A DNA stretch of 64,000 nt from Mycolicibacterium nivoides (GCF_003855255.1 NZ_CP034072.1:6276503-6340502); one strand, 5' to 3'; shown: positions 34,626 to 44,137, counted from the first letter of the stretch. A program made the numbers and translations. The notes: generated by a model not told the origin, from the letters alone.

Positions 34626-36118
34626 CGCTGCCAGCCACGCAGCAGCAGTAGGGCGGCGATCCGCTGGGTTGGCGTGTCCAGCCGCCCCTGCAGAATCCGG
34701 TCGGCTTTTTTCATGCGTAGCCGGACGGTGTTCGGATGTACGTTCAGCGCCGCTGCGGTGGCGTTGACGTCACCCCAGTTCTCCAGCCAGGTGCGCAGCG
34801 TGATGGTCAGTTCAGTCCCGTCCGTGCGGTCGAAGTCGCGCACCCGCTGCAGTTCGCTGTGTGCCACGGACTGCACGGCGGTCGTAGCGCGGCTCAGAAC
34901 AATGGTGTCCCAAACCTGCTCGTGCGTCGCAGATCTCAGGTCGAGGCGCAACGCGGCGGCAAGAGTCTCGTCCGCTTCCACGCGGGCGGCCGGCAACCCC
35001 GCGTGGCCCGGACTCAATCTGCTCGCGCCGACCGCCCCAGGCGATGCGGATCCGACGATCCCGCACAGCCAGGGCCAGCCGCCCGGCCCCGCGCGTTGCC
35101 CGACCACCGCGTAGACGACATCACCGATGTCGACGAGCACCGGATCCTCCCACGACTTCTTTCGCAGGAAGGTACGCCACAGAGCCAGGTCTTCTCGAGC
35201 ATCTGCCATCGAGAGTCTTTGCAACGCAACGACTCTGACCGGTTCAGACAGCAGCGGCACATCTTGACCGGCGTCGCTGGCCGTTCCGGTCAGCGCCGCA
35301 CGTAGTTGACCCGCCGTATACCTGCCGGTCAACTCGAGTTCGGCGCAGAACCGTACGAGGTGCAAAGCGACCGCGGTACTCGCCGCCGAGAGTCTCGCCA
35401 CGAGATCCGGGTCGAGGCGTCCATCGAAAATCGCCCAGATCGAGCCGACGAGTTGTCCACCGACGCGCAACGGGATGACGAGACGCTGCGCAAAACCGGG
35501 CTCTTCAGCGGGCACCAGAAACGGACGGCCCTCCCGGGCCAGTCGTTTCAAGACCCCGCTGGCCCGCAGTCGCTTCAGGACATCGGTGGGCACGGCTCGG
35601 CCCATGATGGTGGAGGTGCGGGCTATGTCGGCGGTCTGCGTCGTTGCCGAGTAGGCGATCACGCGGCTTCGGGCATCTTCGATGGTGACCGAAGAATTCA
35701 AGATCGTCGCGACCACTTCGGCCAAGGCGAACAGCCCCTGCTGCGCCGACGCCGCCCCGGCCACCGCCGACTGCCCCTCAAGCAGCAGGCCCCGCGCGAA
35801 CCAGATGAAGTGCGACCACTCCATTTGCGGGTTCAGGCCCGCCAATGTGACACCTCGCGCGGCGCTGTGGGTGCAGACGTCGGGCGGAACCGGCTGCGGC
35901 AGCACCACCGCAGCAGCTCCGGCGGACGCCGCCACGTCGATGATCTCCATCTGCACCGGCTCGTCGGTGGCGCCGATGGCGGCGATGAGCGAACCAGCGC
36001 CGGGCGGCTGGCGGTCGCCCCACAGATGCACGGCGGATACCGCCCGTGGATCTCCCTCCACCAGCGTCGTTACCACCCCTGCGCCCAGCGCTTCGCAAAG
36101 GTCTACACCTTGGAGCAT
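34622..36118 (-). CDS. PucR-family transcriptional regulator
   Basis: Regulator of 498 residues with an N-terminal PucR-type ligand-binding region (about 1-120, VVLPQPVPPDV), a central GAF/CdaR-like part (RLVIPLRVGGQLVGSIWAI) and a C-terminal PucR helix-turn-helix: WLENWGDVNATAAALNVHPN followed by TVRLRMKKADRIL. Such proteins activate catabolic genes for purines, amino acids or related compounds. It is divergent, across 58 bp, from the FAD-dependent amino-acid dehydrogenase and RidA genes, which are its probable targets. Start codon 36118 encodes MLQGVDLCEALG. The inducer is unknown. Confidence 0.88.
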   Translation of the reverse strand: MLQGVDLCEALGAGVVTTLVEGDPRAVSAVHLWGDRQPPGAGSLIAAIGATDEPVQMEIIDVAASAGAAAVVLPQPVPPDVCTHSAARGVTLAGLNPQMEWSHFIWFARGLLLEGQSAVAGAASAQQGLFALAEVVATILNSSVTIEDARSRVIAYSATTQTADIARTSTIMGRAVPTDVLKRLRASGVLKRLAREGRPFLVPAEEPGFAQRLVIPLRVGGQLVGSIWAIFDGRLDPDLVARLSAASTAVALHLVRFCAELELTGRYTAGQLRAALTGTASDAGQDVPLLSEPVRVVALQRLSMADAREDLALWRTFLRKKSWEDPVLVDIGDVVYAVVGQRAGPGGWPWLCGIVGSASPGAVGASRLSPGHAGLPAARVEADETLAAALRLDLRSATHEQVWDTIVLSRATTAVQSVAHSELQRVRDFDRTDGTELTITLRTWLENWGDVNATAAALNVHPNTVRLRMKKADRILQGRLDTPTQRIAALLLLRGWQR

Positions 36119-36176
36119 GAGCGGATTGTAGAGACCGCACAGTCGCGCGAGGGCACGGTGTCAGTTCCGAACAGGG

Positions 36177-37451
36177 GTGGATCCTGTTGCAGGCCACAGT
36201 ATTGAATCCGTGAACTCACGCAACAGTGTCCCGCGGAAGCAAGTGGCCGTGATCGGCGCCGGCATGGTGGGGTTGTGCACCGCCTGGTACCTCCAGGAGT
36301 ACGACATCGAAGTCACGGTCTTCGACCGAGATGACGTCGCAGCAGGCTCGAGCTGGGGCAATGCCGGATGGCTGACGCCGAGCATCGCCACTCCCCTGCC
36401 GGAACCGGCCGTACTGAAGTACGGCCTCGGCGCCCTGCTGAGCCACTCGTCGCCGGTGTATGTCCCGCCGACCGCCAACCCGACGCTGTTGCGTTTCCTT
36501 GCACAATTCGCACGCAACAGCACCGCGAAGCGGTGGCGGAAGGCGATGCAGGCCCTCATCCCACTCAACAACGAGGCGCTCGCCGCCTTCGCCGAGATGG
36601 AGCTGGATCTCGCTGAAAAATCTGCTCCTGCAGCACCTTTCATCGCCGCATACCGCACCTCCGCTGATCGGGAGGTGCTGCTCGAAGAGATAAACCACAT
36701 CCGGGCTGCAGGCCAGTCCGTCAACTTCGAGCTGCTCGACGGAGCCGAGGCGCGCGCGCAGGAACCCGCACTCTCGTCGGAGATCAATGCCGCGATCAGG
36801 ATTCTCGATGAGCGGTTCCTCAACCCCGCCGCCTTCGTTCACTCCGTCGCCGACGCCGTGGTGGCCCGCGGCGGAAAGATCGTGCGGGATACGGACGTGG
36901 ACCGCATCGGCCAGGGCGCCGGCCCGGTCCGCATCGCCGGCCGCTCCTTCGACGCCGTGGTGCTCGCGACCGGGGCCAGGCTCAACCGCCTCGCCCGGCC
37001 ATTTGGTGTCAAACGGCTGGTCCAGGCCGGACGCGGATACAGCTTCACCGTCAAGGTCGACCATTTGCCGATCGGACCGGTGTACTTCCCCGCCCAGCGC
37101 GTCGCATGCACACCCGTCGGCGATCGCCTTCGCATCGCCGGAATGATGGAATTCCGCGACGTAGAAGCCCCACTGGACCCTCGGCGCATCCGAGTACTGC
37201 GCGACGCGGCATCGGGTCTGCTTGCCGGGGCCCACCTCGACCAGCGTGAGGATGAATGGGTGGGCGCCCGCCCGTGTACCGCTGACGGACTGCCGCTGAT
37301 CGGACAATCGACCGATCCGCGAGTGTTCATCGCCGGCGGCCACGGCATGTGGGGCATCACGCTGGGCCCCGTCACCGGAAAGCTCCTTGCTCTACAGATC
37401 GCCACCGGCCAGACCTCGCCAGCGTTGCGCGCTGTCGACCCCCTTCGATGA
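36177..37451 (+). CDS. FAD-dependent D-amino-acid dehydrogenase/oxidase (DadA-like)
   Basis: FAD-binding DAO-type oxidoreductase of up to 424 residues. VAVIGAGMVGLCTAWYL (about residues 22-38) is the Rossmann dinucleotide motif, EVTVFDRDD follows, then AGSSWGNAGWL, a DadA-like signature. The C-terminal EDEWVGARPCTADGLPLIGQ and HGMWGITLGPVTGKLLA are also DadA-like. The start is ambiguous between GTG 36177 and GTG 36210; neither has a strong ribosome site. The RidA gene follows 17 bp later, consistent with enamine/imine intermediates produced by amino-acid deamination. It likely acts at the membrane or in the cytoplasm with an unknown amino acid. Confidence 0.88.
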   Translation: MDPVAGHSIESVNSRNSVPRKQVAVIGAGMVGLCTAWYLQEYDIEVTVFDRDDVAAGSSWGNAGWLTPSIATPLPEPAVLKYGLGALLSHSSPVYVPPTANPTLLRFLAQFARNSTAKRWRKAMQALIPLNNEALAAFAEMELDLAEKSAPAAPFIAAYRTSADREVLLEEINHIRAAGQSVNFELLDGAEARAQEPALSSEINAAIRILDERFLNPAAFVHSVADAVVARGGKIVRDTDVDRIGQGAGPVRIAGRSFDAVVLATGARLNRLARPFGVKRLVQAGRGYSFTVKVDHLPIGPVYFPAQRVACTPVGDRLRIAGMMEFRDVEAPLDPRRIRVLRDAASGLLAGAHLDQREDEWVGARPCTADGLPLIGQSTDPRVFIAGGHGMWGITLGPVTGKLLALQIATGQTSPALRAVDPLR

Positions 37452-37467
37452 ACGGACGTGGATTCCT

Positions 37468-37854
37468 ATGACTGAACTGAAAACGATCTCCTCACCCGAG
37501 GCCCCGAAAGCAGTAGGCCCCTACGTTCAGGCCGTCGCGCACGCGGGCATCCTCTACTGTTCCGGCTCACTGCCGCTGAACCCGGCCACCGGAACGATCG
37601 AGGCCGCCGACATCGCCGCCGAAGTGCGCCAGAGCCTGGCCAACCTCGCGGCGGTGTGCGCCGAAGCCGGCACCAACCTCGGCCGTACCCTGCGCACCAC
37701 GATCTACACGACCCGGCTGAGCTCGTTCGCCGACATCAATGCCGCATACGCAGAGTTCTTCGACGTGCGGTCCCCGGCTCGGACCACCATCGAAGTGGCG
37801 GCGCTGCCCCTGGGCGCCACGGTCGAGATCGACGCGATCGTCGCACTGAGCTGA
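37468..37854 (+). CDS. ridA: RidA family reactive-intermediate deaminase
   Basis: Cytosolic trimeric enzyme of 128 residues that hydrolyses reactive enamines/imines to keto acids plus ammonia. Core motifs: PYVQAVAHAGILYCSGSLPL (strand and active-site wall), NLAAVCAEAG, and RTTIEVAALPLGATVEIDAIV, containing the arginine typical of active RidA proteins. ATG 37468 is 17 bp after the amino-acid dehydrogenase; detoxifying the imine made by that enzyme is the obvious partnership. It ends just before a strong terminator hairpin. Confidence 0.93.
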   Translation: MTELKTISSPEAPKAVGPYVQAVAHAGILYCSGSLPLNPATGTIEAADIAAEVRQSLANLAAVCAEAGTNLGRTLRTTIYTTRLSSFADINAAYAEFFDVRSPARTTIEVAALPLGATVEIDAIVALS

Positions 37855-37857
37855 CCC

Positions 37858-37886
37858 GTAGGAGCCGGCTTTGTGCCGGCTCCTAC
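37858..37886. terminator. Hairpin terminator between ridA and the Mce-associated genes
   Basis: Perfect 12-bp stem (GTAGGAGCCGGC and complement) with a 5-nt loop (TTTGT). It starts 3 bp after the ridA stop; the right arm overlaps the stop codon of the convergent gene, so it can act in both directions. Confidence 0.82.
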
Positions 37887-38572
37887 CGGGAGTGCAGCGG
37901 GGTCACATTGTCGACGAGCCAGCGGCCGTCGGTCTTGCTGAGGGCGACCCGCAGGGCCATCACCGCATTGTCGGTCGGTTTGCCCGGCGCGCTCTGAGTT
38001 CCGCGCAGGACCACGGCCACACTGGCCACCTGCGGGCCCAGCGCCTCCACCCCGGCGGAGATGGTGGCTGCGGTGGCCGAGACGTTCTTGCTGGCCAATT
38101 CCTTTGCCACGTTGGCGAATTCGTTCTTGAACTGCTCGGCCTGCTTCGGTGACATCATCCCGGTTGCGCGGTCGATCGAGGCGGTCGGGCTCTGCGGGCT
38201 GAACGTGGCGGTGGCCTCCGAGACGCTGCTGGCGATCCGCACCACCTCGTCACGGTCGTTGTTGAAGGTGCGGTCGGGCACGGTCCAGCGCAGGTAACCG
38301 ACCGTCACCGCGGCCACCAGGGCGGCCGCGGCAACGCCGGCGACCGCGAGCCGCAGCCCGGGCGCATCGTCGTCGGTGCCCAGCGTGACGCCGTCGCGAC
38401 GGGCCAGCACGATGTTGACGATGACGCCCTGCACGATCAGCAGGCACAGCACCGAGCACAGCGAGACCCACCACAGCGGCCAGGACAGCGCCAGGCCGAT
38501 GTACAGCACCGCCGCGATCGCGGCCAGCGGGGCCGCGATGTCGAAAGCCAGCACGCGCAACCGGTTTCTCAT
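37883..38572 (-). CDS. Mce-associated-type membrane protein (Rv0200-like)
   Basis: Protein of 229 residues, the same length as Rv0200 of M. tuberculosis. Two hydrophobic helices near residues 10-60 (IAAPLAAIAAVLYIGLALSW; LCSVLCLLIVQGVIVNIVLA) and a third at 80-100 are followed by a periplasmic domain of about 125 residues in the Mce-associated/VirB8-like style, ending WLVDNVTPLHSR. ATG 38572 overlaps the stop of the upstream family member (ATGA). Such proteins are thought to accompany Mce or lipid transport systems; no mce operon is present here. Confidence 0.8.
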   Translation of the reverse strand: MRNRLRVLAFDIAAPLAAIAAVLYIGLALSWPLWWVSLCSVLCLLIVQGVIVNIVLARRDGVTLGTDDDAPGLRLAVAGVAAAALVAAVTVGYLRWTVPDRTFNNDRDEVVRIASSVSEATATFSPQSPTASIDRATGMMSPKQAEQFKNEFANVAKELASKNVSATAATISAGVEALGPQVASVAVVLRGTQSAPGKPTDNAVMALRVALSKTDGRWLVDNVTPLHSR

Positions 38573-39177
38573 CGGATCGGCTCCAACCGCGAGACCATCA
38601 GGGTGCCGTCGACATCGGAGACATCCAACCGCAGCGTCCAGCGCACGGTCTGGGGCTTGTCGCTGCCGGCGTTCTCGCTGACCGAGGTGGCCACCACCAG
38701 CACCGTGTCGGTGCGCGAAACCATTCCGGCCAGGTCCGTCTTGGGTGCGGGCACCGGACGGCCGTCCGGGCCTGGCGGTGGGTGGTACAGCGATTCGATG
38801 GCCACCGAGTCGATCTGCCCGGTGGTGCGGGCCTGCAGTCGCTGCACCAGATCGCGGTAGGGCTGCACGGCAGCGTCGAAGTCGGAATTGAGCTGGCCCA
38901 CGGTGCCCTCGCGGAGCTTCTGCATACCGGCTTCGACCGAGTCCTTGTTGATGTTGATCAGGACGTTGGTCCAGTCGGCGGCGGTCCGCAGCACCCGGGT
39001 CTGGTACGCGCGCTCGTCGGACTCGCTGCGGTGCGCGGACCACACCATGGTGGCCAGGACCACAGCCACGACCGCGATGAGGCCCGCGACCGCCGATGCG
39101 AAGCCGAAGCCGGTGATGACGCCATTGGGGTGATCGGCTGTGCTGTCCTTGCTGTCCTTGCTCGGCGCCTCGGGCAT
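38569..39177 (-). CDS. Mce-associated protein with one N-terminal helix (Rv0199-like)
   Basis: Protein of 202 residues from ATG 39177 (MPEAPSKDSKD). A charged cytoplasmic tail of about 20 residues is followed by one helix (FGFASAVAGLIAVVAVVLAT) and a periplasmic NTF2/VirB8-like domain (RSESDERAYQTRVLRTAADW to the end). It resembles Rv0199 (OmamA-like Mce-associated family) by place and form. OmamA-type proteins stabilise Mce transporters in M. tuberculosis; whether this copy does so is not known. It is divergent from zmp1 by 65 bp and co-translated with the Rv0200-like gene. Confidence 0.8.
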   Translation of the reverse strand: MPEAPSKDSKDSTADHPNGVITGFGFASAVAGLIAVVAVVLATMVWSAHRSESDERAYQTRVLRTAADWTNVLININKDSVEAGMQKLREGTVGQLNSDFDAAVQPYRDLVQRLQARTTGQIDSVAIESLYHPPPGPDGRPVPAPKTDLAGMVSRTDTVLVVATSVSENAGSDKPQTVRWTLRLDVSDVDGTLMVSRLEPIR

Positions 39178-39242
39178 GGCCGTGAGGGTACCGGCAGCGC
39201 AACCCACCCAGCGCACCCGCGGCCTTCTGGAAGAATGTCGGG

Positions 39243-41249
39243 GTGACGGTAGAAGCGATCAAGTCGGGTATCGACCTGAGCCATGTCGACCCGCAGGCCC
39301 GCCCGCAAGACGACCTCTTCGGCCACGTCAATGGCCGATGGTTGACCGACTACGAGATTCCCGCCGACCGCGCCACCGACGGTGCCTTCCGGCTGCTGCA
39401 CGACCGTGCCGAGGAGCAGATCCGCGATCTGATCGTCGGAGCCGCTTCGGCGGCGACATCGGACGGAGCAGCGGCCTCCGGTGATTCCGCGGCCGGCACC
39501 GATGAGCAGCGCATCGGCGATCTGTACGCCAGCTTCATGGACGAGCAGACCATCGCCACGCGTGGCCTGGCCCCGCTGCTGGCCGAGCTCGCCCTGATCG
39601 ACGGCGCTGCCGACAGCGATGCGCTGGCCTCGGTGCTGGGCGGCCTGGAGCGCACCGGCGTGTCCGGCGGGGCCGGTGTGTACGTGGACACCGATTCCAA
39701 GGATTCGACGCGCTACCTGCTGCACATGAGCCAGTCCGGCCTCGGGCTGCCCGACGAGTCTTACTACCGCGACGAGCAACACGCCGAGATCCTGGCCGCT
39801 TACCCGGCGCACATCGCCCGCATGTTCACGCTTGTCTACGGCGGAGAGCAGGGCGAGACGGCGGCCCGGATCGTGGCGCTGGAATCCAAGCTGGCCGCCG
39901 CGCACTGGGATGTGGTCAAGCGCCGCGACGCCGACCTGACCTACAACCTGCGCAAGTTCGCCGACCTGTCCGCCGATGCCCCCGGATTCGACTGGACCGG
40001 CTGGCTCGGCGCGCTCGGCACCACCCCCGAGAAGGTCTCCGAGCTGGTGCTGCGGCAGCCCGACTTCGTGACGGCGTTCGCCGCGCTGTGGGCGAGCGAA
40101 GATCTGGAGGACTGGAAGGCCTGGACCCGCTGGCGCGTCATCCATTCGCGCGCCGGGTTGCTGACCGAAGATCTGGTGGCAGAGAACTTCGACTTCTACG
40201 GCCGCACCTTGAGCGGAACCGAGCAGAACCGCGACCGCTGGAAGCGCGGCGTCTCCCTGGTGGAGGGCCTGATGGGTGATGCCCTCGGCAAGCTCTACGT
40301 CCAGCAGTACTTCCCGCCCGAGGCCAAGGCCCGGATGGACGAGTTGGTGGCCAATCTGCGCGAGGCGTACCGGGTCAGCATCAACGAGCTGGACTGGATG
40401 ACTCCGGAGACCCGGGCCAAGGCGCTGGTGAAGCTCGACAAGTTCACCCCGAAGATCGGCTATCCGGCCCGCTGGCGGGACTACTCGGCGTTGGTGGTCG
40501 AGCGTGACGACCTGTACGGCAACTACCGCCGGGGCCACGTGGTGAACTCCGACCGCGAGCTGGCCAAGTTGGGCGGGCCGGTGGACCGCGACGAATGGTT
40601 CATGACACCGCAGACGGTCAATGCCTACTACAACCCGGGGATGAACGAAATCGTCTTTCCCGCAGCCATTCTGCAGCCGCCGTTCTTCGATGCCGATGCC
40701 GACGACGCGGCCAATTACGGCGGTATCGGCGCGGTGATCGGGCACGAGATCGGCCACGGTTTCGACGACCAGGGCGCCAAGTACGACGGTGACGGCAACC
40801 TGGTCGACTGGTGGACCGATGCCGACCGTGCTGAATTCGGGGTCCGCACAAAGGCTTTGATCGATCAGTACGAACAGTTCAGCCCGCGCGGGCTGGACGG
40901 CTCGCACCACGTCAACGGGGCGTTCACGGTCGGGGAGAACATCGGGGACCTCGGCGGGTTGTCCATCGCGCTGCTGGCCTATCAGCTGTCACTGAAGGGT
41001 AAGGAAGCGCCGGTGATCGACGGGCTGACCGGCGTGCAGCGCGTCTACTTCGGCTGGGCGCAGGTCTGGCGGACCAAATCCCGTGACGCCGAGGCGATCC
41101 GGCGCCTGGCGGTGGATCCTCACTCGCCGCCGGAGTTCCGCTGCAACGGCGTCATCCGCAACATCGACTCGTTCTACGAAGCGTTCGAGGTGGCTGATTC
41201 CGATGAGCTGTATCTGGAGCCGGCCCAACGGGTCCGGATCTGGAACTAG
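39243..41249 (+). CDS. zmp1: Zinc metalloprotease Zmp1 (M13, neprilysin-like)
   Basis: M13 endopeptidase of 668 residues starting at GTG 39243, matching Zmp1 (Rv0198c, about 663 residues). The zinc site is H501-E-I-G-H505, with the third ligand E565 in VGENIGDLGG. NAYYNPGMNEIVFPAAILQPPFF is the substrate-binding NAY(F/Y) motif, and the M13 ending is EPAQRVRIWN with the final CxxW replaced by a W-N end. No signal peptide is evident, as for Zmp1, which still reaches the outside in pathogens. In M. tuberculosis it affects phagosome maturation; in an environmental species its role is unclear. Confidence 0.95.
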   Translation: MTVEAIKSGIDLSHVDPQARPQDDLFGHVNGRWLTDYEIPADRATDGAFRLLHDRAEEQIRDLIVGAASAATSDGAAASGDSAAGTDEQRIGDLYASFMDEQTIATRGLAPLLAELALIDGAADSDALASVLGGLERTGVSGGAGVYVDTDSKDSTRYLLHMSQSGLGLPDESYYRDEQHAEILAAYPAHIARMFTLVYGGEQGETAARIVALESKLAAAHWDVVKRRDADLTYNLRKFADLSADAPGFDWTGWLGALGTTPEKVSELVLRQPDFVTAFAALWASEDLEDWKAWTRWRVIHSRAGLLTEDLVAENFDFYGRTLSGTEQNRDRWKRGVSLVEGLMGDALGKLYVQQYFPPEAKARMDELVANLREAYRVSINELDWMTPETRAKALVKLDKFTPKIGYPARWRDYSALVVERDDLYGNYRRGHVVNSDRELAKLGGPVDRDEWFMTPQTVNAYYNPGMNEIVFPAAILQPPFFDADADDAANYGGIGAVIGHEIGHGFDDQGAKYDGDGNLVDWWTDADRAEFGVRTKALIDQYEQFSPRGLDGSHHVNGAFTVGENIGDLGGLSIALLAYQLSLKGKEAPVIDGLTGVQRVYFGWAQVWRTKSRDAEAIRRLAVDPHSPPEFRCNGVIRNIDSFYEAFEVADSDELYLEPAQRVRIWN

Positions 41250-41288
41250 GGCCGGTGGGCCTGTTCACCCGGAAGATCGGGAGCGGCT

Positions 41289-41681
41289 TTGGTTGACGAT
41301 GTTCGTCACGACGAGGGTTCTGACGCCGACTGGTTCTGGGACGTCATAGCGGCGGCCTCGCGGAGCCGCGATCACCTTCGTGAAATTCTCGGACGCCTAC
41401 CGAAGGACGCCGTCTACAAGTTCCAAGATCTTTTCTTGGACTTCGCCGCCGAGCTCCAAGACGAGCCATACCGGTCCAGCCTCGGGCCCGACGAGTCTGA
41501 AGATGGTCTAGAAGACGCAGCACACTGGGTGGTCAGCCAAGGGCGGGTGAGATATGAAGCGGTCCTCGCAGAGCCAAGCCGGATGCCCTCACACGTCGAC
41601 GTCGGTGATCCAGCCAACCTTGGTGGGCTCGCCTACGAGGTCTACTTTCACCGGTTCGGGGAGCCGCTGGACTTGATCTAG
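41289..41681 (+). CDS. DUF4240-like small protein
   Basis: Acidic soluble protein of 130 residues. The pattern DWFWDVIAAASRSRDHLREI with FQDLFLDFAAEL and AAHWVVSQG resembles DUF4240 proteins, a family often found near polymorphic toxins or as orphans; no toxin gene is adjacent. The only plausible in-frame start is TTG 41289 with GGGAG upstream; the frame then runs to a stop just before a strong terminator. It lies 39 bp after zmp1 and could be on the same transcript. Function is unknown. Confidence 0.7.
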   Translation: MVDDVRHDEGSDADWFWDVIAAASRSRDHLREILGRLPKDAVYKFQDLFLDFAAELQDEPYRSSLGPDESEDGLEDAAHWVVSQGRVRYEAVLAEPSRMPSHVDVGDPANLGGLAYEVYFHRFGEPLDLI

Positions 41682-41689
41682 CCCCGATG

Positions 41690-41723
41690 CCGAAAACCCC
41701 GCAGCGAGCTGCGGGGTTTTCGG
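41690..41723. terminator. Strong bidirectional terminator
   Basis: Perfect 16-bp stem (CCGAAAACCCCGCAGC and complement) with a 2-nt loop, and three more pairs outside (41686-41688 with 41725-41727). AAAA on the left arm and TTTT on the right give a partial U-run in both directions. It lies between the DUF4240-like gene and the convergent L,D-transpeptidase. Confidence 0.88.
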
Positions 41724-41736
41724 TATCGAGGTTCGA

Positions 41737-42747
41737 CTAGAACATCTGCCAGTCGGACGCGCCGTCGGGCGTGTTGTACCAGCCGCCACCGGTGTTCTTG
41801 ATGACCACCGGGTCGCCGCTGCCGAAGTTGTCGTAGAACCACTTGGCGTTCTCGGCGCTGAGGTTGATGCAACCGTGGCTGACGTTGCTCCGGCCCTGCT
41901 GGGCGACCGACCACGGGGCGCTGTGGACGAAGACGCCGCTGTTGTCGATGCGGACGGCGTCCTTCACCTTGAGCTTGTAGCCCTCCTTGGAGTCCACCGG
42001 CACACCGTAGGTGGAGGAATCCATGACGATGTCGGGGAACTTCTCCAGCACGTAGTAGGTGCCGTTCTTGGTCTCATGCTTGCCGTCGGGCTTGCCCATC
42101 GACACCGGGAAGGTCTTCTCCAGCTTCCCGTTGCGCATGATCTCCATCTGGTGGGACTTGTCGTCGACCGTCGCCACCAGGTAGTCGCCGACCCGGAAGC
42201 TCGACTTGGTGCCGGCCGCGTCGATGTTCACCACGGTGTTGGACGGCCAGAAGTCCTGCGGGCGCCAGCGCAGCTGCGTGTCGGTGACCCAGTAGAAGCG
42301 GCCCGCCACCGGCGGGTTCGAGGTGATCCGAATGGCGTCCTGGGCCATCTGCCGGTTGGCGATCGGCCGCTGGAAGTTGATGTAGATGGGCTTGGCAACC
42401 CCGACCATCGACCCGTTGACCGGGTTGAACGACGGCGGCAGGAACGGTGCTTCACCGGTGAACGGCTGGGAGCTCTGCCCGGGCGCGTCGCCCTCCGTGA
42501 ACGGGATGGTCGGGGAACCGTAGTTGATGATCGGCGCGGGTGTCGCCGGGGCGGCGGCGGCCGGAGCCGCCGGGTCGGCCGGCAGCGGGGGGATGTACGC
42601 GCCCGGCGGGGGGCCCGGGACCACAGGATCGACGGGTGCCGGCGGCGCCTCGGGGTCTGCGTAGGCGGATGGGGCGAGCACCATTCCACCGATCACTCCG
42701 GCGGCCATGAATGCCGTGATCAGTGCATGTTTTGCCGATTTCGGCAT
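41737..42747 (-). CDS. L,D-transpeptidase (YkuD; LdtMt4/Rv0192-like)
   Basis: Secreted cell-wall enzyme of 336 residues that forms 3-3 peptidoglycan crosslinks or attaches proteins. Signal peptide about 1-30 (ends SAYA-D), then a Pro/Ala-rich linker (31-75), an Ig-like domain (about 100-185) and a YkuD catalytic domain (about 190-325). The motif with H275, then H291-G-C293 in [10 protein letters not shown], is intact, with C293 the nucleophile. Position and domain order agree with Rv0192. ATG 42747 follows GGAGG. It is isolated by a strong terminator on one side and 142 bp on the other. Confidence 0.93.
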   Translation of the reverse strand: MPKSAKHALITAFMAAGVIGGMVLAPSAYADPEAPPAPVDPVVPGPPPGAYIPPLPADPAAPAAAAPATPAPIINYGSPTIPFTEGDAPGQSSQPFTGEAPFLPPSFNPVNGSMVGVAKPIYINFQRPIANRQMAQDAIRITSNPPVAGRFYWVTDTQLRWRPQDFWPSNTVVNIDAAGTKSSFRVGDYLVATVDDKSHQMEIMRNGKLEKTFPVSMGKPDGKHETKNGTYYVLEKFPDIVMDSSTYGVPVDSKEGYKLKVKDAVRIDNSGVFVHSAPWSVAQQGRSNVSHGCINLSAENAKWFYDNFGSGDPVVIKNTGGGWYNTPDGASDWQMF

Positions 42748-42889
42748 GAGTAACCTCCAGACAGCACAACTCGATCCAGTGTCTCACAACGCGATGACCA
42801 GCTACTGCCGCGAGAAGCCCTCATTCCCCGACAGCGACCGATTCCACGGCGCTGAACTGCGGTGTTTATCGACTGTGAGCGTGCTCGCG

Positions 42890-44137
42890 TTACTTCTCAG
42901 CGGAGGTGCAGGAAACCGTGAAGACGCCGCGGGACAGCGCGACGCCGCCCATCGCGACAATGATCAGCGCCGCGGCGGCGCCGACGGTCGGGGCGGCGCC
43001 ACCGTGGTCGTAGATAGCGCCACCGATCAGCGCACCGCCCATGATCCCGACCTGGAAGGCCGCGACGTACCGGCCGGAGGCGCCGTCGGGGTCTTCCGGG
43101 GAGGTACGCATCGCCGAGGCCTGCAGCATCGGCGGCAACGCCGTGGACGCCGCGCCCCAGACCACCACCGCCACCGCGCCGAGCACCACCGCAGCCCGTC
43201 CGGACCACGATTCGACGGCCAGCACCGACAGGACCAGAAGCGCCGCCGCCAGCACCGCCAGGCAACCCAGCACCGAGGCCTTGGGCCACAGGTCCAGCGG
43301 ACGGGCCATGGCGGCCATCCCACCCAGGCCGGCAATCCCGTACGCGGCCAGCAGCCAGGCCAGATGCGGACCGTGTATCCCGACCACGTCCCGGTTGATC
43401 ACCACGATGAAGGTGTAGGCGATGAAGTGCCCGGTGACACCGATCAGCGTCAGCACCGACAGGGTGAACAGGCGGCGATTACGCCGGTGCCCGCGCGGCA
43501 CCCCGGCGGCCCGGGCGGCACCGGATGCCGGCACGAGCGGCGGCAGCAGCGTCCGGGCGGCCAGCGCCACCACGGCCGCGGCCACGGCGATGACCGCCAC
43601 GGCATTCCGCCAGCCCCACACCTCGCTGAGTGCCGCGGCGAGCGGATTGCCCACCACCAGGGCCAGGCCCGTGCCCACATAGACCGCGGCGGTGGCCCGG
43701 CCGGCGTGGCTGGCCGGGACCAGCCGGGCCCCGATCGGCGCGATCACCGACCACATCAGCCCGTGAGCCAGCGCGCACAGCACCCGGCCGCCGGCCAGCA
43801 CCGCGAAGTTCGGCGCGAGCGCCGAGATCACCTGGGAGACCGTCAGGCACACCAGCGTCGCGACCAGGGTCCGGCGTCGCGGCCAACGTGCCGTCAGCCG
43901 CACCAGCGCGACCGTGGTGAGCGCGGCGACCAGGGCGTAGCTGGCCATCAGGGTGGCGACCAGGCCCTCGCTGACCTGAAGATCCGTGGCGATCGCCGGC
44001 AGTGCACCGACCGGGAGGATCTCGGCGGTGACGTAGACGAACGCCGCCGCCGCGAGCACGGCGAGTTGCGTGGCAACGCGCGGTGTCCACGGGTTGACGT
44101 GGGCGGAGAGCGATTCGCCGGTGACGCTGGAGGTCAT
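42890..44137 (-). CDS. MFS drug exporter, DHA1 type (Rv0191-like)
   Basis: Membrane transporter of 415 residues with about twelve helices. Signature elements include AEILPVGALPAIATDLQVSE (a motif of arabinose-efflux/chloramphenicol-type DHA1 exporters), the loop motif RLTARWPRRRTLVA between helices 2 and 3, and motif C-like GTGLALVVGNPLAAAL. Rv0191, its apparent counterpart, is an arabinose-efflux-type exporter linked to chloramphenicol tolerance. ATG 44137 was chosen; an in-frame start at 44161 exists. It is divergent from the PPOX-type protein by 64 bp. Confidence 0.88.
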   Translation of the reverse strand: MTSSVTGESLSAHVNPWTPRVATQLAVLAAAAFVYVTAEILPVGALPAIATDLQVSEGLVATLMASYALVAALTTVALVRLTARWPRRRTLVATLVCLTVSQVISALAPNFAVLAGGRVLCALAHGLMWSVIAPIGARLVPASHAGRATAAVYVGTGLALVVGNPLAAALSEVWGWRNAVAVIAVAAAVVALAARTLLPPLVPASGAARAAGVPRGHRRNRRLFTLSVLTLIGVTGHFIAYTFIVVINRDVVGIHGPHLAWLLAAYGIAGLGGMAAMARPLDLWPKASVLGCLAVLAAALLVLSVLAVESWSGRAAVVLGAVAVVVWGAASTALPPMLQASAMRTSPEDPDGASGRYVAAFQVGIMGGALIGGAIYDHGGAAPTVGAAAALIIVAMGGVALSRGVFTVSCTSAEK

